From Leclercia sp. AS011 (GTDB lineage: Bacteria > Pseudomonadota > Gammaproteobacteria > Enterobacterales > Enterobacteriaceae), in NCBI RefSeq assembly GCF_037152535.1, contig NZ_JBBCMA010000001.1, positions 1,860,001-1,924,000 on the forward strand: a stretch of DNA of 64,000 nucleotides. The letters run 5' to 3'. Shown piece after piece: positions 38,305-49,503 of the stretch (position 1 is its first letter; every line of letters begins with the position of its first letter). A model generated the notes under the pieces. It searched no databases. It had not been told where the DNA came from and saw only the letters and a program-made list of their open reading frames with translations. Both the position numbers and the translations under genes were made by a program.

Positions 38305-39465
38305 ATGATGAAGCGCAATATCCTGGCAGTGGTTATCCCTGCCCTGCTGGCAGCCGGTGCAGCTAACGCAGCAGAAATCTATAACAAAAACGCTAACAAG
38401 CTGGACTTCTACGGTAAAGCTGTAGGTGAGCACATCTGGACCACCAACGGTGACACCAGCAACGAAGACACCACCTATGCCCGTATCGGCTTCAAAGGCG
38501 AAACCCAGATCAACGACCAGATCACTGGTTACGGTCACTGGGAATACAATATGGATGCTTCTAACACTGAAGGTTCTCAGGGTACTAAAACCCGTCTGGC
38601 CTTTGCTGGTCTGAACTTCGGTGATGCAGGTTCTATCGACTACGGTCGTAACTACGGCGCAATCTACGACGTCGCAGCTTACACCGATATGCTGGTTGAG
38701 TGGGGCGGTGACTCCTGGGTTGCTACCGACAACTTCATGAACGGTCGTGCTACCGGCCTGCTGACCTACCGTAACAGCAACTTCTTTGGTCTGGTTGATG
38801 GCCTGAGCTTCGCTCTCCAGTACCAGGGCAAAAACGACCGCAGCAACGCAGTTTCTGCAACCTACACTGACGACGGCCAGCTGATCAACATCGGTCGCGG
38901 CGGTAACGGCGCTAAAGGTAACGGCGACGGCTTCAGCTCCTCTGTACAGTATGATTTCGGCGAAGGCTTCGCGCTGTCTGCCGGTTATGAAACTGCTGAC
39001 CGTACCAACGAGCAGGTTGCCGCTGGCACCTCTGCTGCATGGGCAAGCGCAGGCGGTGACCGTGCTGAAGCATGGGCAACTGCTGCTAAATACGATGCAA
39101 ACAACGTCTATGCTGCGGTTCAGTACGCTGAAACCACCAACATGACTCGTGAAGCTGACAACAACTTCGCTAACAAAACCCAGAACATCGAAGCTGTGGT
39201 TCAGTACCAGTTCGATTTCGGTCTGCGTCCATCCGTGGGTTACGTGCAGTCTAAAGGTAAAGACCTGAAAGCACGTGGCACCTTCTCCGGCGGCGATGCT
39301 GACCTGGTGAAATACGTGGAAGTGGGTACCTGGTACTACTTCAACAAGAACATGAACGTGTACGCTGCGTACAAATTCAACCTGCTGGACGACAACAACT
39401 ACTCTGAGTCTGCTGGTCTGGCGACCGACGACCAGGCTGCTGTTGGTATCGTTTACCAGTTCTAA
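38305..39465 (+). CDS. ompF: Outer-membrane general porin OmpF (OmpK35/OmpE35 type)
   Basis: 386 aa with signal peptide [22 protein letters not shown] and mature start [17 protein letters not shown] 16-stranded trimeric porin ending in the aromatic C-terminal Phe (VGIVYQF) needed for BAM assembly. The constriction-loop region reads [10 protein letters not shown], where E. coli has PEFGGD. Loops resemble Klebsiella OmpK35 rather than E. coli OmpF, and the segment around [20 protein letters not shown] looks longer than in either. Expression should be controlled by OmpR-EnvZ and MicF. Loss of this porin type is a known route to reduced beta-lactam entry; this copy is intact. Confidence 0.95.
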   Translation: MMKRNILAVVIPALLAAGAANAAEIYNKNANKLDFYGKAVGEHIWTTNGDTSNEDTTYARIGFKGETQINDQITGYGHWEYNMDASNTEGSQGTKTRLAFAGLNFGDAGSIDYGRNYGAIYDVAAYTDMLVEWGGDSWVATDNFMNGRATGLLTYRNSNFFGLVDGLSFALQYQGKNDRSNAVSATYTDDGQLINIGRGGNGAKGNGDGFSSSVQYDFGEGFALSAGYETADRTNEQVAAGTSAAWASAGGDRAEAWATAAKYDANNVYAAVQYAETTNMTREADNNFANKTQNIEAVVQYQFDFGLRPSVGYVQSKGKDLKARGTFSGGDADLVKYVEVGTWYYFNKNMNVYAAYKFNLLDDNNYSESAGLATDDQAAVGIVYQF

Positions 39466-39494
39466 TCAGTACACCACTTTGTTATATGTCTAAT

Positions 39495-39522
39495 AAACAG
39501 GGCTTCGGCCCTGTTTTTTTAT
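39495..39522 (+). terminator. ompF terminator
   Basis: AAACAGGGC-TTCG-GCCCTGTTT with a stable UUCG tetraloop (39495-39516), followed by five more T residues. Confidence 0.92.
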
Positions 39523-39649
39523 GCCTGAAAGCCAAAAATGGCGACTTTTGAAAAGCCGCACGCTTTTTGTAGCAAACGGTTGGCATTTTGTAGAACTATC
39601 GTTAACCTGATAGCGGATTTCACTTCCGTAACCACAATGGAACTTCGTC

Positions 39650-40840
39650 ATGTTTGAGAACATTACCGCCGCCCCTGCCGACCCAATTCTGGGCCTGGCC
39701 GATCTGTTTCGTGCCGATGACCGCCCTGGAAAAATCAACCTGGGGATTGGTGTCTATAAAGATGAGACCGGCAAGACCCCGGTACTGACCAGCGTTAAAA
39801 AAGCTGAGCAGTATCTGCTGGAAAACGAAAATACCAAAAACTACCTCGGCATCGACGGTATTCCGGAATTTGGTCGTTGCACTCAGGAGCTGCTGTTCGG
39901 CAAAGGCAACGCGATTATCAGCGATAAACGTGCCCGCACTGCACAGACCCCTGGCGGTACGGGTGCCCTGCGCGTGGCGGCGGATTTCCTCGCCAAAAAC
40001 ACCAGCGTAAAAACCGTCTGGGTGAGCAACCCAAGCTGGCCGAACCATAAGAGCGTCTTCAACTCTGCCGGTCTGGAAGTGCGGGAATACGCTTACTACG
40101 ACGCGGCGAACCACGCTCTCGACTTTGACGGTCTGCTGGCCAGCCTGAGCGAAGCGCAGGCGGGTGATGTGGTGCTGTTCCACGGCTGCTGCCATAACCC
40201 GACCGGCATCGATCCGACGCTGGAGCAGTGGGAACAGCTGGCGAAACTGTCCGTCGAAAAAGGCTGGCTGCCGCTGTTCGACTTCGCCTACCAGGGCTTT
40301 GCCCGCGGTCTGGAAGAAGACGCCGAAGGCCTGCGCGCGTTCGCCGCGCTGCATAAAGAGCTGATTGTTGCCAGCTCCTACTCCAAGAACTTCGGCCTGT
40401 ACAACGAGCGCGTAGGTGCCTGTACGCTGGTCGCTGCCGATGAGCAGACCGTCGATCGTGCGTTCAGCCAGATGAAATCCGTTATTCGTGCTAACTACTC
40501 CAACCCACCGGCTCACGGTGCGTCTGTGGTTGCGACCATCCTCAGCAATGACGCGCTGCGCGCCATCTGGGAGCAGGAGCTGAACGACATGCGCCAGCGC
40601 ATCCAGCGTATGCGTCTGCTGTTCGTGAATACCCTGGCGGAGAAAGGTGCGGATCGCGACTTTAGCTTCATCATCAAGCAGAACGGCATGTTCTCCTTCA
40701 GCGGCCTGACCAAAGAACAGGTTCTGCGTCTGCGTGAAGAGTTTGGCGTGTACGCGGTGGCTTCCGGACGTGTTAACGTGGCGGGGATGACGCCAGATAA
40801 CATGGCGCCGCTGTGCGAAGCGATTGTGGCTGTGCTGTAA
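39650..40840 (+). CDS. aspC: Aspartate aminotransferase
   Basis: 396 aa, the E. coli length. PLP enzyme of fold type I that interconverts aspartate and 2-oxoglutarate with oxaloacetate and glutamate; it also acts on aromatic amino acids. The PLP Schiff-base lysine is Lys246 in [15 protein letters not shown], the cofactor-binding Asp lies in [13 protein letters not shown], and the catalytic-site Asn in GCCHNPTG. It is monocistronic, followed by a REP and a bidirectional terminator. Confidence 0.97.
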   Translation: MFENITAAPADPILGLADLFRADDRPGKINLGIGVYKDETGKTPVLTSVKKAEQYLLENENTKNYLGIDGIPEFGRCTQELLFGKGNAIISDKRARTAQTPGGTGALRVAADFLAKNTSVKTVWVSNPSWPNHKSVFNSAGLEVREYAYYDAANHALDFDGLLASLSEAQAGDVVLFHGCCHNPTGIDPTLEQWEQLAKLSVEKGWLPLFDFAYQGFARGLEEDAEGLRAFAALHKELIVASSYSKNFGLYNERVGACTLVAADEQTVDRAFSQMKSVIRANYSNPPAHGASVVATILSNDALRAIWEQELNDMRQRIQRMRLLFVNTLAEKGADRDFSFIIKQNGMFSFSGLTKEQVLRLREEFGVYAVASGRVNVAGMTPDNMAPLCEAIVAVL

Positions 40841-40848
40841 AACGTTAA

Positions 40849-40911
40849 GCCGGGCGGCACTGCGTTTGCCCGGCCTGCACGTAGCCCCGGTAAGCGTCAG
40901 CGCCACCGGGC
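40849..40911. repeat. REP pair after aspC
   Basis: GCCGGGCGGCACTGCG with CGCAGT-less partner TTTGCCCGGCCTGC, then a second imperfect copy CCCCGGTAAGCG ... CGCCACCGGGC. This looks like a BIME of two REP units between the convergent aspC and gloC. Confidence 0.75.
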
Positions 40912-40914
40912 AAA

Positions 40915-40942
40915 AAAAAGCCTGCTTTGAGCAGGCTTTTTT
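40915..40942. terminator. Bidirectional terminator between aspC and gloC
   Basis: AAAAGCCTGCT-TTG-AGCAGGCTTTT, with an A-run on the left and a T-run on the right, can stop both converging transcripts. The gloC stop is at 40951. Confidence 0.9.
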
Positions 40943-40950
40943 AATGTTCG

Positions 40951-41598
40951 TTACCAGACCGGCAGTTCATCCTGCAGGAACGGGTTATGCAGCCGCTCGT
41001 GGCCCAGCGTCGACATCGGGCCGTGGCCAGCGATAAAGGTCACATCATCGCCCAGCGGCAATAACTTCTCTTTGATCGAGCGGATCAGCTGCGCATGATC
41101 GCCACGCGGGAAGTCGCTGCGCCCTACTCCGCCTTTGAAGATCACGTCGCCGGAAATCAGCAGACGCGACTGGTCATCAAAGAAAACAATATGGCCTGGC
41201 GTATGGCCCGGGCAGTGTAAGACCTGTAACGCTACATTACCGACGCTGACGGTCTCACCTTCATTCAGCCAGCGATCCGGCGTCAATGGCTGACACTCAT
41301 CCAGACCAAACATGCGGCTTTGTGCCGGCAAGCCCTGCAGCCAGAACTCATCTTCTTTTTCCGGACCCACGATGGGCACACCGTAGTGTTGCGCCAGCTC
41401 GGCCGCGGCACCCACGTGATCGAGATGACCGTGGGTGAGTAAAATCTGCATTAAGGTCACGCCAGCGGCAGCGACTTCCTGTTTGATTTTCTCGGCATCG
41501 CCACCGGGATCGACCAGCGCCGCCAGTTTGGTTTGTTCACACCAGATAATCGAACAGTTCTGGGAGAACGCGGTGACCGGAATAATACGGTAGTTCAT
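40951..41598 (-). CDS. gloC: GloC, type II hydroxyacylglutathione hydrolase
   Basis: 215 aa from the ATG at 41598 ([20 protein letters not shown]), matching E. coli YcbL/GloC. A metallo-beta-lactamase fold with THGHLDHVG as the first metal motif, [23 protein letters not shown] and the late AGHGP histidine. It hydrolyses S-lactoylglutathione in the glyoxalase pathway. It thus disposes of the methylglyoxal product stream to which mgsA, elsewhere in this window, contributes. It is downstream of mepK and ldtD on the same strand. Confidence 0.94.
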   Translation of the reverse strand: MNYRIIPVTAFSQNCSIIWCEQTKLAALVDPGGDAEKIKQEVAAAGVTLMQILLTHGHLDHVGAAAELAQHYGVPIVGPEKEDEFWLQGLPAQSRMFGLDECQPLTPDRWLNEGETVSVGNVALQVLHCPGHTPGHIVFFDDQSRLLISGDVIFKGGVGRSDFPRGDHAQLIRSIKEKLLPLGDDVTFIAGHGPMSTLGHERLHNPFLQDELPVW

Positions 41599-41617
41599 AC
41601 TGCTCCTGATTTCGTTA

Positions 41618-42166
41618 TTACCAGTGCCGCAGTGGCCCGGTATCAATATGCACAAAGTTGCTACGTGGGTAATATCCTACACCACCTGCGCGCATAGATA
41701 ACGCAGCTTTGCGAACATTGGCTAACGAAACGCCTTCAATATGGAAATCCATCGCCTGCCCTTTGGTGTGATAACTTTTTTTAGCGACACCACGGCTGTG
41801 GGCGCGTAGTTCGTTATTGGTATCAAGGGAGCGGTAACCGGAGATGAGCTGGACCGGTTTACGGGTGCCCAGCAGGCCCTGCAGGCGGTAAAGCTGATCG
41901 AACAATCCTGGATCGATGGCTTTAATCTTATTTGCGCGGAAATCGCGGAAAAAATGATTAAGCTTTGCTAATTCATCCTGAATATAGCCCCGGCCATCAA
42001 AAAACTCCGCTTTTATCGACTCACCTGTATGCAGGTTATTTAGCGTCAAAATGCGTGGACGAGGGGTAGAGAGCGTGGCAAATGATGGCGTCGGTAAGAT
42101 GGCAGCGCCCAGCGCAATGCCCCCTAACGCCAGCAACTTACGGCGATTAGCGTCGAATTTGTCCAT
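41618..42166 (-). CDS. mepK: MepK, murein endopeptidase (DUF882, LAS/M15-like)
   Basis: 182 aa (E. coli YcbK/MepK length). The N-terminus has a twin-arginine signal ([19 protein letters not shown]), implying folded export by Tat. The zinc-site motifs of the M15/LAS group are present: [13 protein letters not shown] and [14 protein letters not shown]. coli MepK cleaves peptidoglycan cross-links, preferring meso-Dap-meso-Dap (3-3) bonds, the type made by LdtD, encoded immediately upstream here. A promoter of its own is visible at 42225-42253. Confidence 0.92.
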   Translation of the reverse strand: MDKFDANRRKLLALGGIALGAAILPTPSFATLSTPRPRILTLNNLHTGESIKAEFFDGRGYIQDELAKLNHFFRDFRANKIKAIDPGLFDQLYRLQGLLGTRKPVQLISGYRSLDTNNELRAHSRGVAKKSYHTKGQAMDFHIEGVSLANVRKAALSMRAGGVGYYPRSNFVHIDTGPLRHW

Positions 42167-42224
42167 GGTAATCAGGTCTACAGGTCAGAGTTATCGTCTA
42201 TATGCACTACAGCGCACGAAGGGC

Positions 42225-42253
42225 ACCTTACCGGGCAAACCTGTCACCGTCAA
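42225..42253 (-). promoter_or_regulatory. Candidate promoter of mepK
   Basis: On the minus strand TTGACG (42253-42248) and TAAGGT (42230-42225) are spaced 17 bp, a good sigma-70 -35 with a moderate -10. The predicted start lies about 50 bp before the mepK ATG, so mepK need not depend on ldtD transcription. Confidence 0.5.
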
Positions 42254-42273
42254 GGTAGCCGAATCCAGGAAAT

Positions 42274-42308
42274 ACGGGGCTTGCAGCCGCAAGCCCCGTT
42301 TTTTTTTC
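42274..42308 (+). terminator. Strong plus-strand terminator with no plus-strand gene upstream
   Basis: ACGGGGCTTGC (42274-42284) and GCAAGCCCCGT (42289-42299) form an 11-bp perfect stem with a 4-base loop, followed by T8. The flanking genes ldtD and mepK both run leftward. Leftward it could act as a weak terminator for ldtD, but the T-run is on the other side. It may end an unannotated small RNA. Confidence 0.7.
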
Positions 42309-42343
42309 CACTCAGGCTACCAGATTTTTCCGAACTTCTTCAT

Positions 42344-44167
42344 TTACCTGATCAATTGCTCTGCCCGGGGGATAATTTCTGTGTTGGACCGGGCGATCTC
42401 ATCATAATTGTAAATATCTGTACGATACTGCGTCCGACCGTCCTTGCCGACGAAAGCCGTCAGATAGTACAGATTAACCGGAATATTTTGGCGGATATTC
42501 ACATAACGCGTGTCGCCCTGCTTCAGCGCGTCGGAGATACGTGTGTCGTTCCAGCCCGCGTCCTGTAACAGCATGTTAGCCAGTTCTGACGCTTTATTTA
42601 CCCGCACGCAACCGGAGCTGAGTGCCCGAACGTCCTTCTGGAACAGGTTGTGGTTAGGCGTATCGTGCAGATAGATGGCATCCGAGCTGGGCATGTTGAA
42701 TTTATAACGACCCAACGAGTTATGCGCTCCCGGTGCCTGCTGGAAACGGAACGGCAGATTCGAAGGCGTAATGGTCGCCCAGTCTACCCGCCACGGATCG
42801 ATGGCCTCTTTACTGTTCCAGCCCCGCAGGACGGTATAGTTGTGGCGTTCAAGATAGCCCGGGTCATCCCGCAGTTTCGGCAGAATATCATTGCGTGCCA
42901 GCGTCGGTGGCACATTCCACGGCGGGTTGACCACCACGTTGTTCAGGGCGCTGCTCATCATCGGCGTTTTACGATCCGGACGGCCAACGATGACTCTCGA
43001 TGCCAGCACTTCGTTGCCGTTCTGATAGTAGACCAGTGAGAAGGCCGGGATATTCACCATAATCCCGGTGGAGAGCGTGGCCGGCAGCAGGCGCAGACGC
43101 TGGATGTTCAACGCCAGCACCCCCGCACGCTGAGCAGGAGTGAGATTCAGCGCGTCGCGCGTCCCCTGTCCAATCACGCCGTCCGCGCCCAGCCCCTGGG
43201 TGGTCTGGAAGGCTTTAACGGCCTCAACAAGGCTGCGGTCATAGGCGGCCGGCTTGCTGGCGACAGATTTCTTTTTCTTCTCAACCGGCGGGGCTGAAGG
43301 ACTGACAACCACGCTTTGCGGATCGTCGCCCGGCAGGGCAATTTTAGGCCCGCCGTCAATCACGCCGGAGCGTTGGAGGATTTCACGCAGGGCCGGGACG
43401 TCGCTGCTCCACTGCCCCGGACTCAGCCTGGCGGTGCCCTGCAGCTTCGGCCAGGGGCGCGTATCGGCCACCAGCTGGAGTAGCGACTGGTGCATCACCG
43501 CATACTGCGGATGCGCCGGGGCAAGTCTGGAGATAAAGTTCGGTACCGTCCCGTTATCCAGCGCCAGCTGCCACTGGTTAATCACCGACAGCGGCGGGGT
43601 CGCCATCTTGTAGGGTTTGGTACTGTAGAGCCAGCGGTTGCCGTTGACCGGGATCCCCGCGACAAACTGCAGGTAGCCCATCATCGCATCGGAGAGGATC
43701 ACGTCCCGCGCCATGCCGGTAACCGCAGGCTGAGTCAGCAGTTCCACCCAGGCGGTAAACTGCGGCTGGAAGCCGGCGATAGCGACTTCGGCAAGCTGCT
43801 GCTGGAATGCCCGCACGGCATCGCGATCGTCCCACATGGGCTTCATGTCGCGGGCGGCATACAGCAGCGTAAGCTGATTGAGATAGACCGGAGAGTAGCC
43901 CGCCGGCAGCGACGACAGCAGCTGTTCGCGGCGTTGTTCCGCGCTGACATCGGCAGGCAGCGGCCGGATACCGGCCATGATGGCGGTGGCTGGCGATTGT
44001 TCCAGCGGTTGTGACAGCGACGTAGGCTGTGCACCCATCGTGGCGGAGCTGTCGACCGGAACCAGTTCGGGCTCATCGGCCCGGGCAGAAAACAGTGGAG
44101 CCACTACTACCGTCAGGCACAAACTGAGTGCCGACAGCTGACGACCGTACATTTTTTTCAGCAACAT
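42344..44167 (-). CDS. ldtD: LdtD, L,D-transpeptidase
   Basis: 607 aa taken from the ATG at 44167 ([18 protein letters not shown]); a second ATG at 44152 is possible, and the region further upstream has no support. A signal sequence is followed by a helical scaffold, a peptidoglycan-binding domain (about 325-365, [20 protein letters not shown]) and the YkuD catalytic domain with [11 protein letters not shown] and catalytic Cys520 in LSSGCVRVN. LdtD makes 3-3 (Dap-Dap) cross-links, gives beta-lactam tolerance when overproduced, and is Cpx-controlled in E. coli. Confidence 0.95.
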   Translation of the reverse strand: MLLKKMYGRQLSALSLCLTVVVAPLFSARADEPELVPVDSSATMGAQPTSLSQPLEQSPATAIMAGIRPLPADVSAEQRREQLLSSLPAGYSPVYLNQLTLLYAARDMKPMWDDRDAVRAFQQQLAEVAIAGFQPQFTAWVELLTQPAVTGMARDVILSDAMMGYLQFVAGIPVNGNRWLYSTKPYKMATPPLSVINQWQLALDNGTVPNFISRLAPAHPQYAVMHQSLLQLVADTRPWPKLQGTARLSPGQWSSDVPALREILQRSGVIDGGPKIALPGDDPQSVVVSPSAPPVEKKKKSVASKPAAYDRSLVEAVKAFQTTQGLGADGVIGQGTRDALNLTPAQRAGVLALNIQRLRLLPATLSTGIMVNIPAFSLVYYQNGNEVLASRVIVGRPDRKTPMMSSALNNVVVNPPWNVPPTLARNDILPKLRDDPGYLERHNYTVLRGWNSKEAIDPWRVDWATITPSNLPFRFQQAPGAHNSLGRYKFNMPSSDAIYLHDTPNHNLFQKDVRALSSGCVRVNKASELANMLLQDAGWNDTRISDALKQGDTRYVNIRQNIPVNLYYLTAFVGKDGRTQYRTDIYNYDEIARSNTEIIPRAEQLIR

Positions 44168-44302
44168 CCCTTGCCCCCTGTTTGCTTTACGACGAGCCCT
44201 CATCACCGGGGCTTCAATTCATTATAGGAAGACAGACCGGCACCAGCCTTGCCTTATGTAAAGAAGTTTAAAGTTAACGCAGCCGCCAGTACAAGCTCAA
44301 GG

Positions 44303-44330
44303 AATAAAAAAAGGCGGCCCGGAGGCCGCC
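44303..44330 (-). terminator. Terminator of the muk operon
   Basis: GGCGGCC (44313-44319) pairs with GGCCGCC (44324-44330). Read leftward it is followed by seven T residues, 20 bp after the mukB stop. Confidence 0.85.
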
Positions 44331-44350
44331 ATGGTGCACTTTCAGAAACA

Positions 44351-47300
44351 TCAGGACGCGTCAGCGGTCCCCGGAAGAGATTCCGGCGGCTGCGGGGCAA
44401 AGCCACGCAGGCCGACAACGTGAACGTGCTCGCTGTTCTGGTAGACCTTACGCACCAGTTTATAGGTGGTGCCTTTCTCCGGACTGATGTTCTCCGGCGC
44501 CGCGATAATCAGCTGCATATCCAGACGGTCGCACAGCTCAAACAGGGTGGCAATCGAACGGGCATCCAGACGCGCCGCTTCATCGAGGAACAGCAGGCGG
44601 CATGGGGAGATGTCCTTGCCGCGCAGACGCCGGGATTCATCTTCCCAGCTCTGCACCACCATCACCAGAATGGACATCCCGGTACCGATAGCTTCCCCGG
44701 TCGACAGGGCACCGGATTCCGCACGCAGCCAGCCGTCGGAGCCACGGTTAACTTCCACCTCCATCTCGAGGTAGTTGCGGTAGTCCAGCAGCTCCTCACC
44801 GATGGTTTGTGGCGTACGCTGGCCCATATCGATCTGCGGGTTCAGACGCTGATACAGCTTCGCCAGCGCTTCGGAGAAGGTCAGGCGGTTGCTGTTAAAC
44901 AGATCCTGATGCTGCTCGTGCTGTTCAGCCAGCACGTCCAGCAGCGTGGCGTGGGCTTCACGCACGTTGACGTTCAGCCGCACGCTGTTGACCTGGCCGA
45001 AGGAGACGCTCTGCAGGCCCTGGTTCAGCTGACGAATACGGTTCTGTTCGCGCTGGATCGTCTTGCGGATAATATTGGCCACGCTGCGGGAGCTGATTGC
45101 CAGCTTCTGCTCGCGGGAGGTCAGCTCTTCCGTCAGACGGCCCAGCTCGATCTCCATCTGCTCGATGGCTTCGACCGGGTCATCGGTACGAATGATATCC
45201 TGACGAATACGCTCGCGCAGATGCTGATAGACCGCCACGAAGAACTGAATTTTGCGCTCAGGACGTTTCGGATCTTCCGACATGCGCAGCACATCGCGCA
45301 GGTGTTCGTTATCCGCCACCGCCAGACGCAGTGCACCCAGCGCTTTATCCGACATGGACCGCAGCTCATCACCGGAAAGATAGGCCAGCTCGCGACGGTG
45401 CAGACGGCGTTCAACGCCGTTGTCTTTCACCATTCGCATCACGGCGCACCAGCCCGCTTTGGCGGTAACCACCTGCTCGCGCTTCTCGTGGTAGTCGCGT
45501 TCCAGCTTGCGCAGGCGACGGGTCAGGTTATCCATCTCTGCTTCGCAGAAGGTCAGCGCTTTTTCCAGCTGGTTGCGACGCGCGCGGTTGTTGCTGAGCT
45601 GGGCATGCAGTTCGTCACGACGAATACGCGCCCGCTCCTCTGCCCCGCTGTCGGCGCGCACGCCGATATCCTGCAGCTCTTTGTGCAGGTCGGTCAGCAG
45701 CTCTTTCTTGGTATCAAACGAGCTTTTCAGCGACGCCAGCACCTGGCTGTACTGGCTCAACTGGGCGGCATGGCTACGCATCGCCTCACGGGCGCGGGTA
45801 CGTTCCGCTTCCGCCTGCTCCAGACGGTGGCGCAGCTTCTCGTTCAGATCGCTGTTGCCGTTCAGCATTTCCGCCGAGTCGGAGTAGCTGAAGTGCGCCC
45901 GGCGTTGAGCCACTTCGGTCAGGGCAAAGGCCTGCTGACGGGCTTCGCGCTGAACCTGCTGGGACCAGGCGTAATCTTCTTTCAGCTGTTCGAACTGTTC
46001 CGGGTCGCTCTGCAGGACGGAGAGCATCGGCTCCAGCCTGGCCAGCTGGTTGCCGTGCTGCTGCACAAAGCGCGCGGCTTCCTGCGCTTCATCGAGGCGC
46101 TCCTGGATCTCATCCAGCCGATCGGCAAGGGTATCATCCGCCAGCAGGTTAAGGCGCGGCAGAATGCGGTTCAGGGCAGCGACGCCCTCTTTGGCCTGTT
46201 CAAACTGAACGCGGCTCTGCTGGTTGTCGTTTTCGTGAGCGGAAAGCGCCCGTTCAAGCTCGGTACGACGAGTGGTGAACTTGCGGATCTCCGCTTCCGG
46301 ATCGGCTTCAAAGGCGACGGCCAGATGGCTGCCGATAAAGCGGCTGAACGCCTGGTGCAGGCGCTGGGTTTTCTGCACATCGAACGACAGCGTGGCAAAG
46401 CGCTCAGACAGGGACTCGCGCTCGGTATGCAGGCTCTCGATGCGGCTTTCCCGCGCGGCACGGCCAAACAGCGGCAGCGACGGGAAGCGCGAATAACGCC
46501 ACTGGCGATCGGCGATCTTCACCACCACCGCTTTTTCCAGCTCGTCGACGCCAAAGACGCTGTCATCGAACGACTGCGGATCCCCTTCGATCAGATAGAG
46601 ATCTTCCGGGCAATCCTCCAGACCTTCGAGCTGGTCGGCGATCAGCGACAGATCCGGCACCACGATAGCGTGGCGGGACGGGCCGTACAGCGCAGAGTAG
46701 TACGGCGCATCTTCGAGGCTGACGTCGTCATAAATTTCGGACAGCAGCACGCCGCCAAAACGTTCGGCCAGGGTGTTCAGGCGCGCATCTTCTGCCCCGC
46801 CCGGCTGGCTTAACCGCTCAATTTCTTCATCGACGGCACGCTTGCGCGCGCCCACTTCGTCACGCTCAACAATGGCTTCGCGTTCACGCTCCAGCAGCTG
46901 CTGGAGGTACTCGGTCACGTCCTGGCTGGATTCGAACTCCTCGCCGCACTGCTCGCTGAGCTGATTGAGGCTGCTCTGGGCTGCCAGCCAGATCGGGGCG
47001 CGCTGCATCAGGGTTTGAATTCGCGACTGCAGCTGCTCCAGCTCCTGGCGCAGCGCCATACGCTGTTCACTGGCGCTGGAGACGCTGTCGGACAGCGAGG
47101 CGATACGGGCTTCCAGCTCCTGGTGCAGGGCTTCCAGATCGTCAATATCGACCCGTTTCCCCTGACGCTTGCAGAACTCGGCCAGCAGGCGTTCCGCCTC
47201 CTGCTGTTCGCGCAGACGTTGTTCCAGCTCGTTCAGGCGCATACGCAGCGGCTGAACCTGTTCCGCCATATGACGCTGATTGACGCCATCGCGCAGCAGC

Positions 47301-48799
47301 TCGCGGGCCACTTGCCACGCTTCAGCGCGCGCCAGCGGGCCGTTAATGGCCGCCACCAGCTGATAAGCCTGCTCAAACTGGCTATGTGCGGTTTGCGCCA
47401 CGCTCATTTTCTGCTCGAGATTCAGCAGCTTCTCGGTGGCTTCCTGCTCCTTGGCCTGGAAGGTTTCAAGCCACTGATCCGCGCTCTCCGGAGTCAGATC
47501 CGGCAGATGGCAGAGGTCTTTCGCGCGCTGCAGAGCCTGCAGGGCCTGGTTGTACTGAATGGCACGGGTTTGCTGAACGTCAAGCGCCTGCTGGTAATCG
47601 GCAAGCTGGCTTTTCAGCTCATCCACTTCCAGCTCGGCGGCTTCGGCGCGTCCTTCGTTCTCTTCCTGCTTGTCGGCAGCTTCGGCCACCACTTCGTTCT
47701 GCTCTTCCAGACGAATTTGCAGCTCATCGAGATCCGCTTCGTAGCGCTCAATCTTTTCCTGCTGACGCAGCGCAGTCTGCACCAGGTTCAGGTGATCGCT
47801 GGCGGCCTGGTAATCGGCCTCCAGGTCCCCTTCCGCGCCGTTGTGCTCTGACAGCTCACGGGCCATCTCGACGTGCTTGTACTGCTCGGACGCCAGCTGC
47901 TGGCGCGAGGTGAACAGCTCGCGGCGATACTCAAGGGCCTGATCCAGATGGATGCGGCGCTCGTTGGCGTGGCGCATGTAGTCGGCCGCCACGTAGTTAG
48001 TGGCTTCGCTGATCAGATGCTTGAACAGATCGCGGTCCGACTGGGTCACGCGGATCGCTTCCAGCGTCATGCGGTTTTCACGCAGCGCCGCTTCCATATC
48101 CTGGAAGGCCTTACGTACGCCGCTGTTCTCCGGCAACAGGTAGTCGCGCAGGGAACGGGTGATGGCGCTGGAGATCCCGCCATACAGCGAGGCTTCAATC
48201 AGGCGATAGTACTTACTACGATCCGAGGCCGAACGCAGACGACGCGCCACGATGCCCAGATCGAACATCAGCGAGTGATAATCGGTAATGGAGTTGAACT
48301 GCTTAAACTGCACGCCCTCGATGGCTTCCAGCTTATCTTTCAGCTCCTGGAGCGTCAGCACGCGCGCCTGACGTTCGTTAAGGGTTTCCGTTAACAGGGA
48401 GGTTGGCTGAACGGAGGTCGGCAGCCCCTGAATGGCGAACGGCTTAATGTCCACCTTGCGGTCACGCCCGGCGACCTGCTGCAGACGTACGCCGACCACC
48501 ACGCGCTGGTGACGGGAGTTGATCACGTCCAGCACCGAGTAACAGACACCGGCTTTCAGCTTACCGTGCAGCCCCTTATCGCGGGAGCCGCTGGTCGCAC
48601 CGGCTTCGGTGGTGTTACGGAAGTGCAGCAGCGTCAGATCCGGTATCAGGGCGGTGACGAACGCCGCCATGGTAGTGGATTTCCCGGCCCCGTTACCGCC
48701 CGAGAGCGTGGTCACCAGCTCATCGAGATCAAAGGTGCGGGCAAAGAAACCGTTCCAGTTAATCAGCGTCAGTGAGCGAAATTTACCGCGTTCAATCAT
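44351..48799 (-). CDS. mukB: MukB, SMC-like condensin subunit
   Basis: 1482 aa (E. coli 1486). The N-terminal half-ATPase has Walker [10 protein letters not shown] at 34-42, long coiled-coil arms flank a central hinge (about 650-790), and the C-terminal half has the ABC signature LSTGE at 1365-1369 and Walker [10 protein letters not shown] at about 1400-1408. MukB, bridged by the kleisin MukF with MukE, loads on DNA and organises long-range chromosome structure. The mukE stop and mukB start share one base (TAATG), giving tight coupling. Confidence 0.97.
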   Translation of the reverse strand: MIERGKFRSLTLINWNGFFARTFDLDELVTTLSGGNGAGKSTTMAAFVTALIPDLTLLHFRNTTEAGATSGSRDKGLHGKLKAGVCYSVLDVINSRHQRVVVGVRLQQVAGRDRKVDIKPFAIQGLPTSVQPTSLLTETLNERQARVLTLQELKDKLEAIEGVQFKQFNSITDYHSLMFDLGIVARRLRSASDRSKYYRLIEASLYGGISSAITRSLRDYLLPENSGVRKAFQDMEAALRENRMTLEAIRVTQSDRDLFKHLISEATNYVAADYMRHANERRIHLDQALEYRRELFTSRQQLASEQYKHVEMARELSEHNGAEGDLEADYQAASDHLNLVQTALRQQEKIERYEADLDELQIRLEEQNEVVAEAADKQEENEGRAEAAELEVDELKSQLADYQQALDVQQTRAIQYNQALQALQRAKDLCHLPDLTPESADQWLETFQAKEQEATEKLLNLEQKMSVAQTAHSQFEQAYQLVAAINGPLARAEAWQVARELLRDGVNQRHMAEQVQPLRMRLNELEQRLREQQEAERLLAEFCKRQGKRVDIDDLEALHQELEARIASLSDSVSSASEQRMALRQELEQLQSRIQTLMQRAPIWLAAQSSLNQLSEQCGEEFESSQDVTEYLQQLLEREREAIVERDEVGARKRAVDEEIERLSQPGGAEDARLNTLAERFGGVLLSEIYDDVSLEDAPYYSALYGPSRHAIVVPDLSLIADQLEGLEDCPEDLYLIEGDPQSFDDSVFGVDELEKAVVVKIADRQWRYSRFPSLPLFGRAARESRIESLHTERESLSERFATLSFDVQKTQRLHQAFSRFIGSHLAVAFEADPEAEIRKFTTRRTELERALSAHENDNQQSRVQFEQAKEGVAALNRILPRLNLLADDTLADRLDEIQERLDEAQEAARFVQQHGNQLARLEPMLSVLQSDPEQFEQLKEDYAWSQQVQREARQQAFALTEVAQRRAHFSYSDSAEMLNGNSDLNEKLRHRLEQAEAERTRAREAMRSHAAQLSQYSQVLASLKSSFDTKKELLTDLHKELQDIGVRADSGAEERARIRRDELHAQLSNNRARRNQLEKALTFCEAEMDNLTRRLRKLERDYHEKREQVVTAKAGWCAVMRMVKDNGVERRLHRRELAYLSGDELRSMSDKALGALRLAVADNEHLRDVLRMSEDPKRPERKIQFFVAVYQHLRERIRQDIIRTDDPVEAIEQMEIELGRLTEELTSREQKLAISSRSVANIIRKTIQREQNRIRQLNQGLQSVSFGQVNSVRLNVNVREAHATLLDVLAEQHEQHQDLFNSNRLTFSEALAKLYQRLNPQIDMGQRTPQTIGEELLDYRNYLEMEVEVNRGSDGWLRAESGALSTGEAIGTGMSILVMVVQSWEDESRRLRGKDISPCRLLFLDEAARLDARSIATLFELCDRLDMQLIIAAPENISPEKGTTYKLVRKVYQNSEHVHVVGLRGFAPQPPESLPGTADAS

Positions 48800-49503
48800 T
48801 ACTCTTCCTCCCCGCTATCCGGCAGATTGTCTTCATGCTCGTCATTGAGCTGCAGATGGTTTTCCACCGGCATCGCTTCGCCATCACGGATCATGCGCAG
48901 CTGCGCTTCGCGGGCGTCGTCACCCACGCGCACGTCGGCACCGAAGCGGAACACCGATTCCGTGATGCGGAATTTACTGCTGTCATGGCCCATAAACCAC
49001 ACCATGCCCAGACGGCGCAGGCGGTTCAGGGAGGAGCGCACTTTTTCCTGTAATTTCTGACGGTCAACGTCGGATCCGGTGGAGCGGTTATTCACCAGCT
49101 TCAGCAGTTTGCCTTCGTCCGCCAGCGTCAGCAGCTCATCATAGAGCTCCTGCTGGGTGAAGATGCCTTCGTTGGCCAGACGCTCCGGGCTGAGATAGAG
49201 GTAGCAGAGTATTTTGCCGACCATCATGTCCAGCTCGGACAGCACCGAGCGCGGGATCAGCGTGGTGGAGCGCGGGCGCAGGTAGAAGAAACCTTCCGGG
49301 GCGCGGATCAGCTCCACGTTATAGCGGGCGTAAAACTCTTCCAGGTATTCCTGAAAATCCATCAAAAAGGCGTGATTATCCAGCTCGTCGAGACCAATGT
49401 GACGACCGGCACGCAGCTGGCTGTCCAGCGCCGGAAAGATCGGATTTGCCAGCGCCTGGGCCAGCTTAACTGGCATCACGTGTTCAATATTTGTCAATGA
49501 CAT
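48799..49503 (-). CDS. mukE: MukE, condensin KITE subunit
   Basis: 234 aa from the ATG at 49503 ([20 protein letters not shown]), the E. coli start and length. It has a tandem winged-helix fold and a very acidic C-terminal tail ([15 protein letters not shown]). It binds MukF and DNA and modulates MukB ATPase. It overlaps mukF by 20 bases and mukB by one base. The more upstream open frame lies in mukF and is rejected. Confidence 0.96.
   Translation of the reverse strand: MSLTNIEHVMPVKLAQALANPIFPALDSQLRAGRHIGLDELDNHAFLMDFQEYLEEFYARYNVELIRAPEGFFYLRPRSTTLIPRSVLSELDMMVGKILCYLYLSPERLANEGIFTQQELYDELLTLADEGKLLKLVNNRSTGSDVDRQKLQEKVRSSLNRLRRLGMVWFMGHDSSKFRITESVFRFGADVRVGDDAREAQLRMIRDGEAMPVENHLQLNDEHEDNLPDSGEEE

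Noticed and set aside
42344..42408. A frameshift or truncation at the end of ldtD
   Set aside because: The C-terminal residues differ slightly from E. coli but continue in frame to a stop at the expected length.
44249..46813. An 854-aa open frame antisense to mukB
   Set aside because: It runs opposite to the intact, conserved mukB and has low-complexity composition typical of antisense frames in GC-rich genes, with no recognisable domain or ribosome site.
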